A stretch of 64,000 nucleotides of DNA from Edaphobacillus lindanitolerans. GTDB lineage: Bacteria > Bacillota > Bacilli > Bacillales_A > Planococcaceae. The notes beneath the pieces are model-generated. The model was not told where the DNA came from. It did no database searches and saw only the letters and a list, made by a program, of their open reading frames with translations. Made by a program: the position numbers and the translations under genes. Below are positions 17,805-26,692 of the stretch, piece by piece (the first letter of the stretch is position 1; each line of letters starts with the position of its first letter). Where the stretch lies: the NCBI RefSeq assembly GCF_900156305.1, contig NZ_FTPL01000001.1, positions 434,001 through 498,000 of the forward strand. The letters run 5' to 3'.

Positions 17805-18512
17805 TCATTTCATTCTGTCATGAGGCCGCTCCGGGGATTCCGTGCCGGTTGCGCGGTTTTGATCGGCCCCCTCAACTTTCCCCTCCCGGCCGGCGGCGGC
17901 CTGCTGTTCGGAAATCTCGCGGAATTCGGCTTCGACCTTCTTGTTGAGACGCACTTCAAGCCGCTTCCCGGCATACCAGAGGATGACGATCACGGCAATG
18001 ACGATGGCCGTGCGGACCGGTTGCGTGAGGAGCGCTTTCAGGTCGGAGCCGATGAAGCTGGCGGTGCCGATCATGACGAACTTGCCGGCCATGAGCGTCA
18101 GCAAATAAACTTTCTTCTTCATGTTCGACAGGCCGGCGACAAGATTGACGAGGGCCGATGGGGTGAACGGCAGGCAGATGAGGACGAACAGCGGACCGAA
18201 GCTGTTGCGCTCCACCCAGTGGATCAGCTTCCGGACTTTTTGGCTCTTCGTCAGGAAACGGAACGGACGCGTCTCACCGTACTTGCGGACCAGCAGGAAA
18301 ACCGCATAGGAACCCGCGACGGTTCCCGCCCAGCTTAGCAGGAATCCGAAGACAAGCCCGTAGGCCGTGGCATTCGCGATGACGAACACGAATAGCGGCA
18401 GGAACGGCAGGAACGCCTCGATGAACGGGAGAAGGAATCCGATGAGCGGTCCGAAAGCCCGGTAATGGCGCGTCAGTTCAATTACTGTATCGATGTCAAA
18501 CGAGTTCCCCAT
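17805..18512 (-). CDS. TVP38/TMEM64 (DedA-like) membrane protein
   Basis: Polytopic membrane protein of 235 aa related to B. subtilis YhjE and the wider SNARE-associated/DedA superfamily, whose members are implicated in lipid flipping. Key segments: PFIEAFLPFLPL near residue 35, AGTVAGSYAVFLLVRKYG, and VLICLPFTPSALVNLVAGLS. About six hydrophobic stretches, then a charged, coiled C-terminal tail rich in Glu and Arg. Start chosen at ATG 18512 because GGAGGTT lies 6 bases upstream. Substrate unknown. Confidence 0.85.
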   Translation of the reverse strand: MGNSFDIDTVIELTRHYRAFGPLIGFLLPFIEAFLPFLPLFVFVIANATAYGLVFGFLLSWAGTVAGSYAVFLLVRKYGETRPFRFLTKSQKVRKLIHWVERNSFGPLFVLICLPFTPSALVNLVAGLSNMKKKVYLLTLMAGKFVMIGTASFIGSDLKALLTQPVRTAIVIAVIVILWYAGKRLEVRLNKKVEAEFREISEQQAAAGREGKVEGADQNRATGTESPERPHDRMK

Positions 18513-18613
18513 TAGTCCAACCTCCGCCAAATTTCTAACTCATCTTTTCCCTAATTTTAAGTCAGTTACCCGCCTGTTGAAAAATCTGTTGCCCGGGTCT
18601 ATTTCAATTGTAG

Positions 18614-18619
18614 TATAAT
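18614..18619 (+). promoter_or_regulatory. -10 element of azlCD promoter
   Basis: TATAAT at 18614-18619; the best -35 (TTGCCC, 18589) is 19 bases away, so the promoter is probably weak or activator-dependent. The -10 lies in an inverted repeat TAGTA...TACTA (18611-18630), a possible regulator site. Confidence 0.4.
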
Positions 18620-18654
18620 AAGTCTTACTATTCACTCAGGAAAGTCGGGATTTT

Positions 18655-19380
18655 ATGCAGCAAGACGGATTCAAGGCAGGCCTGAAATCAGGCTCCATGA
18701 TCGCGATCGGCTATTTTCCGATCGCCCTGACGTTCGGCCTGCTCGCCAAAACCACGGGCCTTTCGATCATCGAGGCCGTCGGCATGAGCATTTTTGTGTT
18801 CGCCGGAGCCTCGCAGTATATTGCCCTCAGCCTGATCGCAGGAAAAGTGGATCCTCTTGTGATCGTGCTGAATACGTTCATAGTGAACATCCGCCACTTT
18901 CTTATGACGGCTTCGCTCAACGAAAAGATGCAGCCGGAGACACGCTGGAAAAAAGCGGTCTATGCATTCGGCGTGACCGACGAAACCTTTTCCGTCATTT
19001 CCACTCACGGTGAGGGGCGTGTCCGGACCTCATATGCCGCGGGCGTCATCATCATGGCATATGGGAGCTGGGTCATCTTCACGGGCGTCGGGCATGTGAT
19101 CGGCGCGAACCTGCCCCTGTTTCTGCAGGCCGCCATGTCGATCGCCCTCTACGCCATGTTTGTCGCCCTTCTCGTCCCTTCGATGAAAGGCAACCGGAAA
19201 GTCGTCATGCTGGCGCTCACCGCCGCTGCGCTGAACGGCTTCTTCTTCTGGACAGGCCTGCTCTCGACGGGCTGGGCCATCATGGTCTCCACGCTCGCAT
19301 CGGCCATCTTCGTTGAAATCATCTACTCGCGCCGCGGTGCCGTCATCCGGCGGGCGGCAGGCGGAAGGGAGGGCGCATGA
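18655..19380 (+). CDS. azlC: branched-chain amino acid exporter, large subunit AzlC
   Basis: Large subunit (241 aa) of the AzlCD/LIV-E export pair that removes leucine, isoleucine, valine or analogues from the cell. Typical features: FKAGLKSGSMIAIGYFPIALTFGLLA at the N-terminus (conserved start of the family, quoted in part), FAGASQYIAL, FIVNIRHFLM and about seven membrane helices. The ribosome site is poor (GGGA four bases before ATG). Its stop codon overlaps the azlD start. Expressed divergently from the TVP38 gene. Confidence 0.9.
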   Translation: MQQDGFKAGLKSGSMIAIGYFPIALTFGLLAKTTGLSIIEAVGMSIFVFAGASQYIALSLIAGKVDPLVIVLNTFIVNIRHFLMTASLNEKMQPETRWKKAVYAFGVTDETFSVISTHGEGRVRTSYAAGVIIMAYGSWVIFTGVGHVIGANLPLFLQAAMSIALYAMFVALLVPSMKGNRKVVMLALTAAALNGFFFWTGLLSTGWAIMVSTLASAIFVEIIYSRRGAVIRRAAGGREGA

Positions 19381-19688
19381 TGAGCAGCTGGTACTGGTGG
19401 ATGATCCTCGGGATGGCGGCGGTGACGTACATCCCGCGTGCCATCCCCCTCACATTCCTCGAAGGGCGGGAACTCCCTCCCGCCGTCTCGGGTGTCCTGC
19501 GGAATATCCCGTACGCCGTTCTCGGGGCACTGATTTTCCCCGCGATCCTGTATGCCCAGGAGACCGATCTCCTGTTCGGCGTCATCGGCACCATCGCCGC
19601 CCTGGCGATCGCGTGGCTCGGCGGAGGCGTCATGGGCACGGTCCTCGGCACGATCGCCGTTCTTGCCGTGTACAGTCTGCTCGTCTGA
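19377..19688 (+). CDS. azlD: branched-chain amino acid exporter, small subunit AzlD
   Basis: Small partner subunit (103 aa) with three to four membrane helices; the family signature YIPRAIPLTFL and the middle VLGALIFPAIL helix are present. The first ATG overlaps the azlC stop (ATGA); a second ATG at 19380 is equally possible. AzlC and AzlD act together as one exporter. Confidence 0.9.
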   Translation: MMSSWYWWMILGMAAVTYIPRAIPLTFLEGRELPPAVSGVLRNIPYAVLGALIFPAILYAQETDLLFGVIGTIAALAIAWLGGGVMGTVLGTIAVLAVYSLLV

Positions 19689-19733
19689 TGACCGGCGGAA
19701 CATCGTGCAGCCCGGATTAACCGGCACATCAAA

Positions 19734-19775
19734 AACGTCCCGTGCTCCGGCCATTCCGGCCGTGCACGGGACGTT
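19734..19775. terminator. Bidirectional terminator between azlD and csbA
   Basis: Stem AACGTCCCGTGC/GCACGGGACGTT with T-rich tails on both strands, placed between two convergent genes. Confidence 0.85.
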
Positions 19776-19778
19776 CTT

Positions 19779-20021
19779 TTATTTCCTGCCCTTTTGCTGC
19801 CTCATCCGTCCGGCAAAGTAGAAGCCGGCAGTGAGCGACAGCGCGTCAGCAGTATAAAGGAGCCAGGTGTGGGTGTAGCCCGCGTAGACCGAGGCCGCAA
19901 TGAGCGCGACGGTCAGCACGAGGCCCACGACGTGGTGGTAGGTGATCCGCGTGAGCAGGACAACCAGCAGTCCGGGAATGAAGAGCGCCAGGATGATTTT
20001 CAGCACATAGGATTCGAGCAT
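19779..20021 (-). CDS. csbA: CsbA family small membrane protein
   Basis: Eighty-residue protein with three hydrophobic helices and a basic tail (GRMRQQKGRK). Length, LVVLLTRITYHH in the first loop and overall pattern fit CsbA, a Sigma-B-controlled membrane protein of unknown role in B. subtilis. AGGAGGG lies before the ATG. It is the last gene of the ctpB-minJ unit, 25 bases after minJ; I see no Sigma-B promoter of its own upstream, unlike the B. subtilis gene. Confidence 0.75.
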   Translation of the reverse strand: MLESYVLKIILALFIPGLLVVLLTRITYHHVVGLVLTVALIAASVYAGYTHTWLLYTADALSLTAGFYFAGRMRQQKGRK

Positions 20022-20046
20022 GATTCAATCCCTCCTGAGGACAGGG

Positions 20047-21216
20047 TCACCGGATGACGAGCAGGCCGATCCGGTGGTGATCGTGCCGGAAGATGACATG
20101 CTGGCAGAGCCGCAGCTCCCCGTCACGATTGAGCACTTCGACCCGGCAGTGGGCGGCATTCACCTGGATGGCATCATATAATTCACGTTCGTCGGCAACG
20201 GAAACCCCGTTCACTTTCCGGATCGTCTCACCCGGAAGGATGCCCATCTTATCGGCCGGAGAGCCCGGCAGGACGGCGGCGACCGTCACGCCTTCACTCC
20301 GCGGAGAGACGGCAAAGTTGCCTTTTCTTTCCCGGGCGGCGTACCAGAACGAAATGAAGGCGCGAACGAGGACGGAGGCGCCGAGTACGTACCAGCCGGA
20401 GTCAGGCAGCCAGAAATACAGGAATGACGCCGCTGAGGCTCCGGCCCCCGTCCAGATGACGGCCTTGCCGAGTCCGGGGAACAGGTTTTCCGGCATAGTG
20501 TGCTTCGCCGTCTGCCGGAATCCGATGACCACCGGGATGAAGATGAAGGAGAACGTCTCCTCCCCGAGCGTGAACTGCGGCCAGTATGGGAGCAGCTCGG
20601 CGATCGCCTTTCCCGGAACAACGAACAGGAGCGGCAGCAGCCACAGCCGCCTGGTCCGGTATGCGGCACCTTTGAGTCCGCGTGCGGTATTCAGGAGGAG
20701 CGGAGACGCATCATCCGCGGCACGCCGGCGGATGAGCATGCCCTCTGCCAACAGAAGCAGTCCCGCGATGAGCGGCACCGTGAATGCCATGCCCTCCGGC
20801 TGTCCGCTGTATGTCCATCCGATCAGCGGCAGATCGGTGTCTGCCCCGTAATGGCCGAGCAGCCAGTATGCGAGCGCCGCCGCCCCGGCCGCGTAGACCG
20901 GGGAGCCGAGGGCATACTGCACGGACAGGACGACAAGAAGCATCGCCGCGCAGAACAGGACAAGCCAGCCTTTCGGGACGGCAAGCCCCGCCGTTCCGAT
21001 GGCCACGGAAAGGACCACTGCATGAATCCACGATTCGCTCAGGACGTTCCGCAGCTCGGTCAGCCCGTCATCGATCCGGACACGAAAATCCCGCCGCTCC
21101 CGCTTCACCCGGATGTAGCCGAGGAGAACCGAGAACAGCAGGACGATATAGAACAGCGGGTTCAAGAAAAACCGGCCCGCCCCTTTCAGCAACTCCAACA
21201 AGATTTCCTGGATCAT
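20047..21216 (-). CDS. minJ: MinJ-like PDZ membrane protein
   Basis: Protein of 389 aa with about seven membrane helices followed by a C-terminal PDZ domain (VAAVLPGSPADKMGILPGE, IRKVNGVSV; about 300-375). This architecture and its position next to ctpB match B. subtilis MinJ, which bridges DivIVA and MinCD at cell poles and division sites to keep septa in the middle. The 389-residue length is close to the 397 of B. subtilis. Assignment rests on architecture and synteny because the membrane part is poorly conserved. Confidence 0.8.
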   Translation of the reverse strand: MIQEILLELLKGAGRFFLNPLFYIVLLFSVLLGYIRVKRERRDFRVRIDDGLTELRNVLSESWIHAVVLSVAIGTAGLAVPKGWLVLFCAAMLLVVLSVQYALGSPVYAAGAAALAYWLLGHYGADTDLPLIGWTYSGQPEGMAFTVPLIAGLLLLAEGMLIRRRAADDASPLLLNTARGLKGAAYRTRRLWLLPLLFVVPGKAIAELLPYWPQFTLGEETFSFIFIPVVIGFRQTAKHTMPENLFPGLGKAVIWTGAGASAASFLYFWLPDSGWYVLGASVLVRAFISFWYAARERKGNFAVSPRSEGVTVAAVLPGSPADKMGILPGETIRKVNGVSVADERELYDAIQVNAAHCRVEVLNRDGELRLCQHVIFRHDHHRIGLLVIR

Positions 21217-21292
21217 TGACTTCTCACCATCCCCGATAGAACATCACTCTTCTTTCCATTCTATCAAACGCCGGGATGGATAGGAACGTTTT

Positions 21293-22726
21293 TTAATTGC
21301 CCGTGCGGAGCGCATGCTTCATATATCCGATGGCGAGCTGGAGTTGCTCGTCGTTTTTCACATCCGCCTGATATTTGGTGATCCGGCTCCTGAGGGAACG
21401 GAAGAAGTCGCGGTCCATCGCCCGGCCGGGCTGCAGGTCTTCGTCATTCCTGAACTTTTCGACCGCCTTCTCCGTCGTTTCATCGAAATAGCCGTCTTTC
21501 CGGGAGATTTCATAACCGAGTGCTCCGAGCACCCTCTGTGCGTAGCCGACATCTTCTCCGTAGTCCCCCGGGCGGTACCGGCCGTCCACCGGCATTGACG
21601 GGATGCCGTACAGCGGGCCTTGGTCCGACTTCAGGTCCGGCTGGATCCCTTTGCCGTGGATCCATGTCCCTGACGGCGTGAGCCACTTCCGTGTCGACAG
21701 CTTCATCTCACCGCCGTTCGAAAGCGGCATCGTTTCCTGGACGGTCCCCTTCCCGAAGCTGACGGTGCCGATGATGAATGCGCGGCCGTTGTCACGGAGC
21801 GCACCGCTCAGCACCTCGCTTGCGGAGGCGCTGCCCTTGTCCTGCAGGATCACGGCCTGCATGCGGCGCATTTTCTCGGCGTATTCCTTGTCACCGGGCG
21901 CTTCTGTCTCAAGCGGCTCTTTCAACCCGTCCGCGTCTTCCATGAAAGCGAAAACCGTGCCCGGACGAAGAAGCGAGCCCGCTACCTTTCCGACGCTTCT
22001 GAGATAGCCGCCGGGATTACCCCTTACATCGATGATGAACGCATCCGCCCCGCCTGCAATCATCTTCCGCGTATGGGTCTCCCACTCCTCAGCCGTCTTT
22101 TCCCCGAACATCGACAGTCCGAGATAGCCGATCGTATATCCGTCCTGCTCGATCAGCCTGCTCTCTACGGTCTTCTGGGGGATTGCGGCGCGCTTCACCG
22201 ACACTTCGACATGCCGGCCCTCTTCCGGCCTGAACAAGGTGAGGGCGACACTCGTCCCTTCCTTCCCCTTGATCAGCCGCAGGAGCTCTTTCATCGTACG
22301 GCCCTCGACCCGCTCGGCGTCCACTCTGACAATCTCATCATAAGGCAGGATCCCTGCCTTCTCCGCCGGGGAATTTCTTACCGGCGCCACAATGATGAAG
22401 CGGCCGCGGCTCTCCGTGATCTCCGCACCGATGCCGACCCGTTCGTCCGACAGCGATTCCTCATGCTCGGCCGCCTCCTCCTTGGTCAAGTATGTACTGT
22501 ACGGATCGCCCAGCACATCCGCCATCCCACGGAGCGCACCTTCGACAAGCTCGTCCGTCCCGACACGGTGAACGGCCCGTTCCATGATGAGATCATGTGC
22601 CTCGTCAATCGGATTCTGTTCGCTGATCGGCTCCTGCCCCTCCCCTTTGCCGTTCAGGATAAAATAAACCAGGCCGCCTGCAACTGCAGCGACCGCCGCC
22701 AACAGGAAAAACCGGCTCATGCGCAT
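21293..22726 (-). CDS. ctpB: carboxy-terminal processing protease, S41 family (CtpB-like)
   Basis: Secreted or membrane-tethered S41 serine protease (477 aa). Order of parts: N-terminal signal anchor (about 1-22), PDZ domain around GIGAEITESRG...NSPAEKAGIL, protease core with the catalytic Ser in DKGSASASEVL and Lys in FGKGTVQE, then a peptidoglycan-binding-like domain at 390-445 (DVGYAQRVLGALGYE). In B. subtilis CtpB cleaves SpoIVFA in the sigma-K checkpoint, but non-sporulation roles exist. The open frame reaches 22780; the ATG at 22726 lies 7 bases after GGAGGAGG and begins the signal anchor (22720 also possible). Confidence 0.92.
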   Translation of the reverse strand: MRMSRFFLLAAVAAVAGGLVYFILNGKGEGQEPISEQNPIDEAHDLIMERAVHRVGTDELVEGALRGMADVLGDPYSTYLTKEEAAEHEESLSDERVGIGAEITESRGRFIIVAPVRNSPAEKAGILPYDEIVRVDAERVEGRTMKELLRLIKGKEGTSVALTLFRPEEGRHVEVSVKRAAIPQKTVESRLIEQDGYTIGYLGLSMFGEKTAEEWETHTRKMIAGGADAFIIDVRGNPGGYLRSVGKVAGSLLRPGTVFAFMEDADGLKEPLETEAPGDKEYAEKMRRMQAVILQDKGSASASEVLSGALRDNGRAFIIGTVSFGKGTVQETMPLSNGGEMKLSTRKWLTPSGTWIHGKGIQPDLKSDQGPLYGIPSMPVDGRYRPGDYGEDVGYAQRVLGALGYEISRKDGYFDETTEKAVEKFRNDEDLQPGRAMDRDFFRSLRSRITKYQADVKNDEQLQLAIGYMKHALRTGN

Positions 22727-22795
22727 CTGCATCCCTCCTCCGTCCAATTGTATGAACGGCCGGAAGATCATACGACACATGAACCGGCATTGATT

Positions 22796-23416
22796 TTATT
22801 CGATGCTTTCGGCAAGTTCCCGCATCATCTTTTCATCCATCGGCCCGCGGACCATCTGGCGTACCACTCCCGACGAATCGATGATATAAGAGGTCGGGAT
22901 ACTGATCGCCTGATAGATGTCTCCCTGTTTCCCGTCCTTGTCCAGCAGGACCGGGAACGTCATTCCGAACTCACCGACGAAGTTGGTGATGTTCTCCATC
23001 ACCTTTTCATCGCTCCCCCGCTCCGAAGCCGACAGGTTGACGGCGAGGATCTCCACCCCGAGCTTCTTGGCCTCCTGCTTATAGAAGTTTTCCATATGCG
23101 GCATCTCTGACCGGCAAGGGCCGCACCAGGATGCCCAGAAATTCAAGATCACTTTCTTGCCCCGGAAATCCGACAGCGACATCTCTCCGCCGTCCAGCTT
23201 CTGCAGTGTAAAGTCCGGCGCAGCCTCGCCCGGCCGAATCCCGACCGCTTCCTCGTCGTCGGAAACCGTCTCCGTCTGGCCGGCTTCCTCGAGCTGTCGT
23301 TCCAATTGTTTCTGGCGCCCGTTGAACTCCTCGCCGGTTGCATCCCGGACCATGATGGCAACGAGCGTCCCGATGATGACCAAAGCCACGATCGACCCGA
23401 ACACTTTCTTATTCAT
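22796..23416 (-). CDS. membrane-anchored thioredoxin-like protein (ResA/TlpA type)
   Basis: Thiol-disulfide oxidoreductase (206 aa): one N-terminal transmembrane helix (6-23), a charged linker, then a thioredoxin fold with the active site ASWCGPCRSEMP, cis-proline loop IPTSYIID and the extra TlpA-type insertion. Such proteins reduce apocytochrome c or other exported proteins outside the membrane. It starts four bases inside the preceding membrane-protein gene (ATGA overlap), so the two are coupled. A c-type cytochrome gene (cccB) lies 4.6 kb upstream on the same strand, a possible client. Confidence 0.87.
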   Translation of the reverse strand: MNKKVFGSIVALVIIGTLVAIMVRDATGEEFNGRQKQLERQLEEAGQTETVSDDEEAVGIRPGEAAPDFTLQKLDGGEMSLSDFRGKKVILNFWASWCGPCRSEMPHMENFYKQEAKKLGVEILAVNLSASERGSDEKVMENITNFVGEFGMTFPVLLDKDGKQGDIYQAISIPTSYIIDSSGVVRQMVRGPMDEKMMRELAESIE

Positions 23417-24045
23417 CCGTGTGCCTCCCGTTCCGATATGTTAAAACGTACGTTCATGAAGATGAAATAAACACTGAAAATCCCGGTTGCCAACAAGGGA
23501 AGTCCCGTGAATCCATCCGGCTGCACCGCAGCCACGAACAGATGGACCACCGGAAACAGGATCGCCAGCTGGATCGTCCAGCTCGATGTCGTCCCGGCCT
23601 TTATCAAGACGGCGATGAGCAGAACCGTGAAGGCGCCGATCGTCACGGTCTTCGGCAGCAGGCCGCCCTCGTTGAACAGTGCCATCGATGTCTGGTACAC
23701 CGCCTGCAGCAGCACCGCAGCGGTGAGCAGCCATGCGCTTCGTCCCGCCCCTTTCCGGTGAAGGGTAAAAAGCGCCCACAGCAGTCCAATGATGGTGCCG
23801 GGTAAACCGCCGTTGTAATAAAGAAGCGAGAGAGGAGATTTGATGAACGTTCCGAAATGAAACACGGCATAAGACAATTTCCAGATGACGACAAACAAGA
23901 ACGCGGCATCCGAATACACGGCAGCCGCTTCTTTTCCCGCCCGGATGCGGACAACCGCATACGCGGCCGCCAGGGCGGCAATGGCGGCGATCCATGAAGA
24001 AGGAACCGTCAGTGTGAACAATGTGATCCAAGTGGTCACAGGCAT
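23413..24045 (-). CDS. polytopic membrane protein, partner of thioredoxin-like protein
   Basis: Protein of 210 aa with about seven hydrophobic helices and short loops. The pattern PSSWIAAIAALAAAY...FVVIWKLSYAVFHFG...YYNGGLPGT resembles the first half of prolipoprotein diacylglyceryl transferase, but the Lgt histidine and arginines needed for catalysis are not seen, so it is at most a distant relative. Start at ATG 24045 is preferred (GGAGGG 9 bases before it) over 24126. Translationally coupled to the downstream thioredoxin-like gene; it may be its electron donor or scaffold, which is inference. Confidence 0.6.
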   Translation of the reverse strand: MPVTTWITLFTLTVPSSWIAAIAALAAAYAVVRIRAGKEAAAVYSDAAFLFVVIWKLSYAVFHFGTFIKSPLSLLYYNGGLPGTIIGLLWALFTLHRKGAGRSAWLLTAAVLLQAVYQTSMALFNEGGLLPKTVTIGAFTVLLIAVLIKAGTTSSWTIQLAILFPVVHLFVAAVQPDGFTGLPLLATGIFSVYFIFMNVRFNISEREAHG

Positions 24046-24236
24046 ACAGGCAATCCCTCCGCTTCCCTTCTTAAATAGGTTAGAGGAAGGAACCCCGCAC
24101 CGTCCACCCCTCTGCCTTCTTTTCATGAAGGTTGTGTCCGAATGATGAATTCAGGCAAATGGTGCCGGTCATCAGCCCCGTAACAAATGATTGCCGGTGC
24201 AGGAGGAAGAGGACCGAGCAGATACAAGCATGCAAA

Positions 24237-24259
24237 AAGCCCGCCGTGACGGCGGGCTT
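24237..24259 (-). terminator. Terminator after the M23 peptidase gene
   Basis: Stem AAGCCCGCC/GGCGGGCTT followed on the minus strand by TTTTT. Confidence 0.85.
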
Positions 24260-24272
24260 GGGTGTGCTCGAT

Positions 24273-25643
24273 TTAGATTGGAACATAACGCATCGGGTTG
24301 ACCGGATTGCCGTAGCTTCCGATGTGAAGTTCAAAGTGAAGGTGAGGTCCGCTCGTCCGGCCTGTGACGCCGATCCGGCCGACCTGCTGTCCTTTGTTCA
24401 CATGTTGTCCTTTGCTGACATTGAAACCGGACATATGCGCATAAAGGGTTGTGTAAATGGTGCCGTTGATCGAGTGGGTCACCATGACGACATTGCCGTA
24501 TGTGCCGAACTGGCCGACAAAGGAAACCACTCCGTCTGCAGCGGAAACGATCGGAGTTCCGACTCCGTTCGCGATGTCAACGCCTGCGTGGTTGGAGGAA
24601 GCCCAACCGATCGGGCGGTAACCGTAGGTCGAGGAAATCCGTCCGGCAGCAGGGCGTGTCCACGCACCGGATGAAACGGAAGGCTTCGGTGCAGAAGATG
24701 TATTGCTGCCCGAAGAATGTGTTGGTGCCGAACTGCTCTGTCCGGACTTTCCGGAAGATTTTGTGGAAGCCGTCGTCGCTGCCGCAGCTTCTTGACGGCG
24801 CGCCTCTGCTTCTGCAGCAGCCTTCCGTTTGCGCTCTTCCTCGGCCTTTCGTGCAATTTCAGCAAGGCGATTTTGTTCAGCGACAATCTTCTGCGTCACT
24901 TCTTCGCTCACTTCATGTGTTTCTTCATATTCTGCTTCTTTGTTCGCCTGTTCCTTCTGGAGGCGGTTCTGCTCTTCTTCAAGCTTCGTCACAAGACCGT
25001 CGAGCTCTTTCTTCTGGGCGTCAAGCTGGGCTTTCTGCTCTTCGAGCTTTTTCTTGTTTTGTTCCTGCTCGGCGAGTTTCTGCTCAACCATCTTCTTCTG
25101 CTCTTCCAGCTGTTCCTTGTCCGCTTTCTGTTCACGGATGATTTCACGGTCCGCTTCACGGAGTGTGTTCACAGCCGACACCCGGTCGATGAAGTCCGAG
25201 AAGTTGTTTGCGCCGAGGAGAACGTCGAGATAGCTGGTCGACCCGCCGGTCACCTGCATCGCCCGGACACGGTCACGGAGAAGTGCGTCGCGCTCTGCGA
25301 TCTTTTGTTCGAGCTCCTTGATGGATGCCTGAAGCGCCTCAATCTCACTCTTCGTCAGATTGATCTCTTCTTCAAGAGAGCGGATTTTCCCTTGAGTTTC
25401 GTCGATCTTCTCATGCAGGGTTTTGATTTGTGCAAGAAGCTTGTCCATTTCAGCGGACTTTGCCTGGATTTCGGATTTGGTTTCATTGATATCACGGTTC
25501 AGATCGGCTTTCTTCTGCTCCAGTTGTTTCTGTTCGTTTTTCAAATCATCCAACACGGATGCACTTGTATTTCCGGCACCGAGACCAAAGCTCAGGAGCA
25601 TAGTGGCGGCGACCGTGGCGATCAGCGGCTTCGACTGCTTCAA
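24273..25643 (-). CDS. secreted M23 peptidoglycan hydrolase with coiled coil (EnvC/PcsB-like)
   Basis: Exported protein of 456 aa: signal peptide (1-29), a long Gln/Glu/Lys-rich coiled coil (about 30-280, with the hinge segment STSYLDVLLGANNFSDFIDR), a Ser/Ala linker, and a C-terminal LytM/M23 zinc endopeptidase domain (HAGVDIA, GPHLHFEL; zinc ligands H and D plus HLH). It is encoded just downstream of ftsE-ftsX. In other bacteria FtsEX acts across the membrane on coiled-coil hydrolases (EnvC, PcsB, CwlO) so this is the likely FtsEX client. GGGG lies 9 bases before the ATG. Active metal site intact, so it is predicted to cut peptide cross-links itself. Confidence 0.9.
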   Translation of the reverse strand: MKQSKPLIATVAATMLLSFGLGAGNTSASVLDDLKNEQKQLEQKKADLNRDINETKSEIQAKSAEMDKLLAQIKTLHEKIDETQGKIRSLEEEINLTKSEIEALQASIKELEQKIAERDALLRDRVRAMQVTGGSTSYLDVLLGANNFSDFIDRVSAVNTLREADREIIREQKADKEQLEEQKKMVEQKLAEQEQNKKKLEEQKAQLDAQKKELDGLVTKLEEEQNRLQKEQANKEAEYEETHEVSEEVTQKIVAEQNRLAEIARKAEEERKRKAAAEAEARRQEAAAATTASTKSSGKSGQSSSAPTHSSGSNTSSAPKPSVSSGAWTRPAAGRISSTYGYRPIGWASSNHAGVDIANGVGTPIVSAADGVVSFVGQFGTYGNVVMVTHSINGTIYTTLYAHMSGFNVSKGQHVNKGQQVGRIGVTGRTSGPHLHFELHIGSYGNPVNPMRYVPI

Positions 25644-25807
25644 CGTTCATTTCCCCTTTCAAAAACTTGCGGTTTCTATCTGATGAGGGCGGTTGCCCGT
25701 TGGGTTCCAAGTGTTATCGCTGATCCTTCCACATATCGGATGTCCGGGACGGCAGCCCCGGCTTCAGCGGCTTTGCGATAGTTCAAATGAAGTTCATTCG
25801 CTGTTCC

Positions 25808-26692
25808 TCAAACTTTAAGGAATTTACGGACGGACATGAAGCTGCCCCAGGACCCGATGAAAATCCCCATGAACAGGACGAGGCCGTTCACAATATACAG
25901 GAATGGCAGCGGATGGATGATCTGGATCATTTCGCCGCGCAGTCGCGGTTCGGCATAGTCATAAAACTCCATGTAGCCGAGAGTGATGATGATCATCGGA
26001 ATCAGGGAGCCGAAGAGGCCGAGCCAGATCCCTTCAAGCACGAATGGGATTCTCACAAAGCTGTTTGTCGCACCGACAAGTTTCATGATGCCGATTTCGG
26101 TCTTCCTGGCGACGATCGTAATGCGGATCGTGTTTGCGATCAAGAACATGGCGGTAAAAAGGAGAGCCAGAATGAGCACAAGGCCGGCGTTTCTTCCGAG
26201 GTTCAAGAAGTTGAACAGTTTCTCGACCTTTCCCTGTCCGTAAACGACTTCATATGTATTCGGATACTCATCGATCTTCTTGGCCACTTTTGCCGTCTGC
26301 TGCGGCTCGGTCGCCTTTACATAGAAAGCCTCGCGAAGCGGGTTGCTCTGTTCATACAGCTTCAGGTCTTCCCCGAAGTCTTTCACCATCTTGTCCAGTT
26401 CCTGATCACGCGTCGAGTACTGGACTTCTGCGACGCCGGATGTTTCTTTGATCTGCGTTTCCAGTTCCCGGGTTGCGGCCGGGTCTGCGGAAAGTTCTAC
26501 GTACACTTTCATCTCGACGTCCTTTTCGAGGTCATCGGCAACCTTGTTCAGGTTGAGCATGATGGTCACGAAAACGCCGACGAGCAGCAGAGTGACCGTG
26601 ACAGCCGCAATGGAAGCAAACGACATCCAGCCGTTTCGGCCGAGTGTTTTGAAGCTTTCCCGGAAGTGGCGGCGGACTGTCCTAAATTTCAT
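25808..26692 (-). CDS. ftsX: cell-division ABC transporter permease FtsX
   Basis: FtsX (294 aa): cytoplasmic N-terminus, first helix about 22-45, an extracellular domain of about 110 residues, then three helices and the conserved MKLVGATNSFVRIPF loop. With FtsE it forms a type VII ABC transporter-like complex that signals to an extracellular hydrolase rather than moving a substrate. The start overlaps the ftsE stop by 11 bases. The M23 hydrolase gene follows 164 bases downstream. Confidence 0.96.
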   Translation of the reverse strand: MKFRTVRRHFRESFKTLGRNGWMSFASIAAVTVTLLLVGVFVTIMLNLNKVADDLEKDVEMKVYVELSADPAATRELETQIKETSGVAEVQYSTRDQELDKMVKDFGEDLKLYEQSNPLREAFYVKATEPQQTAKVAKKIDEYPNTYEVVYGQGKVEKLFNFLNLGRNAGLVLILALLFTAMFLIANTIRITIVARKTEIGIMKLVGATNSFVRIPFVLEGIWLGLFGSLIPMIIITLGYMEFYDYAEPRLRGEMIQIIHPLPFLYIVNGLVLFMGIFIGSWGSFMSVRKFLKV

